This document shows, in pieces, positions 63,083-64,000 of a stretch of 64,000 nt of DNA. The notes under the pieces were generated by a model. It saw only the letters and a program-made list of their open reading frames with translations, searched no databases and was not told where the DNA came from. The first letter of the stretch is position 1, and every line of letters starts with the position of its first letter. The DNA comes from JADKAV01 sp963818505 (lineage in GTDB: Bacteria; Actinomycetota; Actinomycetes; S36-B12; UBA10799), in assembly GCA_963818505.1 (NCBI GenBank), contig CAWFSJ010000005.1, positions 372,001 to 436,000 of the forward strand. Direction: 5' to 3'. The position numbers and the translations under genes are program-made.

Positions 63083-64000
63083 CTAGAGATCCACCCCGGT
63101 GAGCACCATCACCCGGTCGTGGGTCATGTCGGTCATGGCCGCGCGCAGGCCCTCGCGACCAAGGCCGGAGGACTTGACCCCGCCGTACGGCATCTGGTCG
63201 GCGCGGAAGCTGGGGACGTCCCCAATCACGACACCCCCGACCAGCAACTCCCGATGGGCGCGGAAGGCCACCTGAAGGTCACGTGTGAACAACCCCGCCT
63301 GCAGGCCGAAGCGCGAGTCGTTGACCGCGGCCAACGCCCCGTCCACCCCGTCGACAGCGGCGATGGTCATGACCGGGCCGAAGACCTCTTCACACGAGAC
63401 CCGAGCCTCCGCCGGCGCGTTGGCAAGCAGAGTCGGGGCGATGGTTGTGCCTTCCCGGTTACCTCCGGCCAGCAGCTCAGCGCCAGATGCCACGGCGTCG
63501 TCGATCCACGACCCGATGCGCTCGGCGGCGGCTTCGTTGATCACCGGTCCGACCACGACGTCCCCGTCGAGCGGCGACCCGGTCGGCAGCGACTCCATCT
63601 CCTCCACGAGGAACGGAACAAAACGTTCGTAAAGTGACCGGTCGACCAGAACACGCTGGACCGAGATGCAGGACTGGCCCGCCTGGTAGTTGCCGAAGGT
63701 CGCGATACGTTTGGCCGCCCATTGCAGGTCCGCGTCACTTGACCAGTCCGGCATCACGACGGCCGCTGCGTTGCCCCCAAGTTCGAGCACCACGTGTTTG
63801 GTCGGCTGAGACGCCTGGATCTGGTAGCCGACCGTCTCGGAACCGGTGAAGGAGACCACCGGCAGCCTGGGGTCGGCGACCAGTGCAGCGGTCTGCTCAT
63901 TGCCCAACGGCAGCACCGACCACATGCCGGCAGGCAGGTCGGTCTCCGCCAGCAACTCGCCGAGCAGCAGCGCGGTCAACGGCGTGGCCGGAGCCGGCTT
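63083..64000 (-). CDS. Aldehyde dehydrogenase, N-terminus beyond the window
   Basis: The C-terminal about 305 residues of an NAD(P)-dependent aldehyde dehydrogenase, truncated by the right edge. Present are VSFTGSETVGYQI (cofactor), LELGGNAAAVVM (general-base Glu), NYQAGQSCISVQRVLVD (catalytic Cys), EEVFGPVMTIAAV and the C-terminal PYGGVKSSGLGREGL. The frame continues through the edge as KPAPATPLTALL, the usual upstream segment. The substrate specificity cannot be told from this part. The stop is followed by the gap with a 49-bp palindrome. Confidence 0.92.
   Translation of the reverse strand, partial: KPAPATPLTALLLGELLAETDLPAGMWSVLPLGNEQTAALVADPRLPVVSFTGSETVGYQIQASQPTKHVVLELGGNAAAVVMPDWSSDADLQWAAKRIATFGNYQAGQSCISVQRVLVDRSLYERFVPFLVEEMESLPTGSPLDGDVVVGPVINEAAAERIGSWIDDAVASGAELLAGGNREGTTIAPTLLANAPAEARVSCEEVFGPVMTIAAVDGVDGALAAVNDSRFGLQAGLFTRDLQVAFRAHRELLVGGVVIGDVPSFRADQMPYGGVKSSGLGREGLRAAMTDMTHDRVMVLTGVDL

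Noticed and set aside
62827..63102. Plus-strand frames between the DAGK-like and aldehyde dehydrogenase genes
   Set aside because: They run through the 49-bp palindrome and GC-rich repeats, have no start signal and no recognisable sequence.

Overview
The window is a high-G+C chromosome segment that reads as an actinomycete. The evidence is an HspR-controlled dnaK-grpE-dnaJ-hspR operon, a Ddn-type deazaflavin (F420) protein, an Ada/AraC/AlkA fusion of the mycobacterial type, menaquinone synthesis (menB), frequent GTG starts and many apparently leaderless genes. I cannot assign a genus. There are about 60 protein genes and one tRNA (Ser, CGA). I see no rRNA, prophage, IS element or CRISPR array.

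Region 1 to 12.7 kb is a dispersed purine pathway read on the minus strand: purA, purD-purB (overlapping), purC-galE, purS and purQ, interleaved with unrelated genes (universal stress protein, GNAT, Ddn-like, TauE-like exporter, DUF2252, PAP2). From 12.8 to 21.5 kb come a SulP transporter, a flavin-type split-barrel protein, class II aldolase, a TrmH-type RNA methylase, DedA, pyrE, an epimerase/SDR pair and an aminotransferase. From 21.8 to 31 kb lie an ABC-2 exporter operon with a DUF1232 protein, a small iron-uptake-like operon (FTR1 permease, cupredoxin lipoprotein, NTF2-like protein), alkA-ogt alkylation repair and a large membrane protein. From 31 to 42 kb lies the heat-shock block: clpB and the dnaK operon, each with a HAIR-like HspR operator just upstream of its promoter. 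Between them is a multidomain subtilase whose frame is broken. From 42 to 52 kb come a frame-broken fibronectin-III secreted protein, menB, an MFS protein, upp-tadA, an esterase and pntAB. From 52 to 64 kb come a second subtilase, an AspT-type transporter, a YcaQ/AlkZ-like protein, small secreted proteins, a tightly overlapping operon (diacylglycerol-kinase-like, SulP, second DUF2252) and a truncated aldehyde dehydrogenase at the right edge.

The most striking non-coding feature is a dispersed family of exactly 68-bp near-perfect palindromes, eight copies in 64 kb, all between genes and often between convergent ones. Several are abutted by short tandem repeats that include the terminal bases of the palindrome, and one copy supplies the stop codon of a PAP2 gene. 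Two further palindrome types (47 bp, two copies; 49 bp, one copy) also occupy gene-free gaps. A second genome-wide signal is promoter layout: at more than 20 genes a TANNNT-like -10 hexamer ends 6 or 7 bases before the start codon, implying leaderless transcripts. This rule decides many starts and exposes one probable frame error, in the TrmH-like gene. Two secreted-protein genes also carry single-base frame breaks near their 3' ends. Motif counts and coordinates were read by eye from the sequence; family assignments are from memory of conserved motifs, without database searches.
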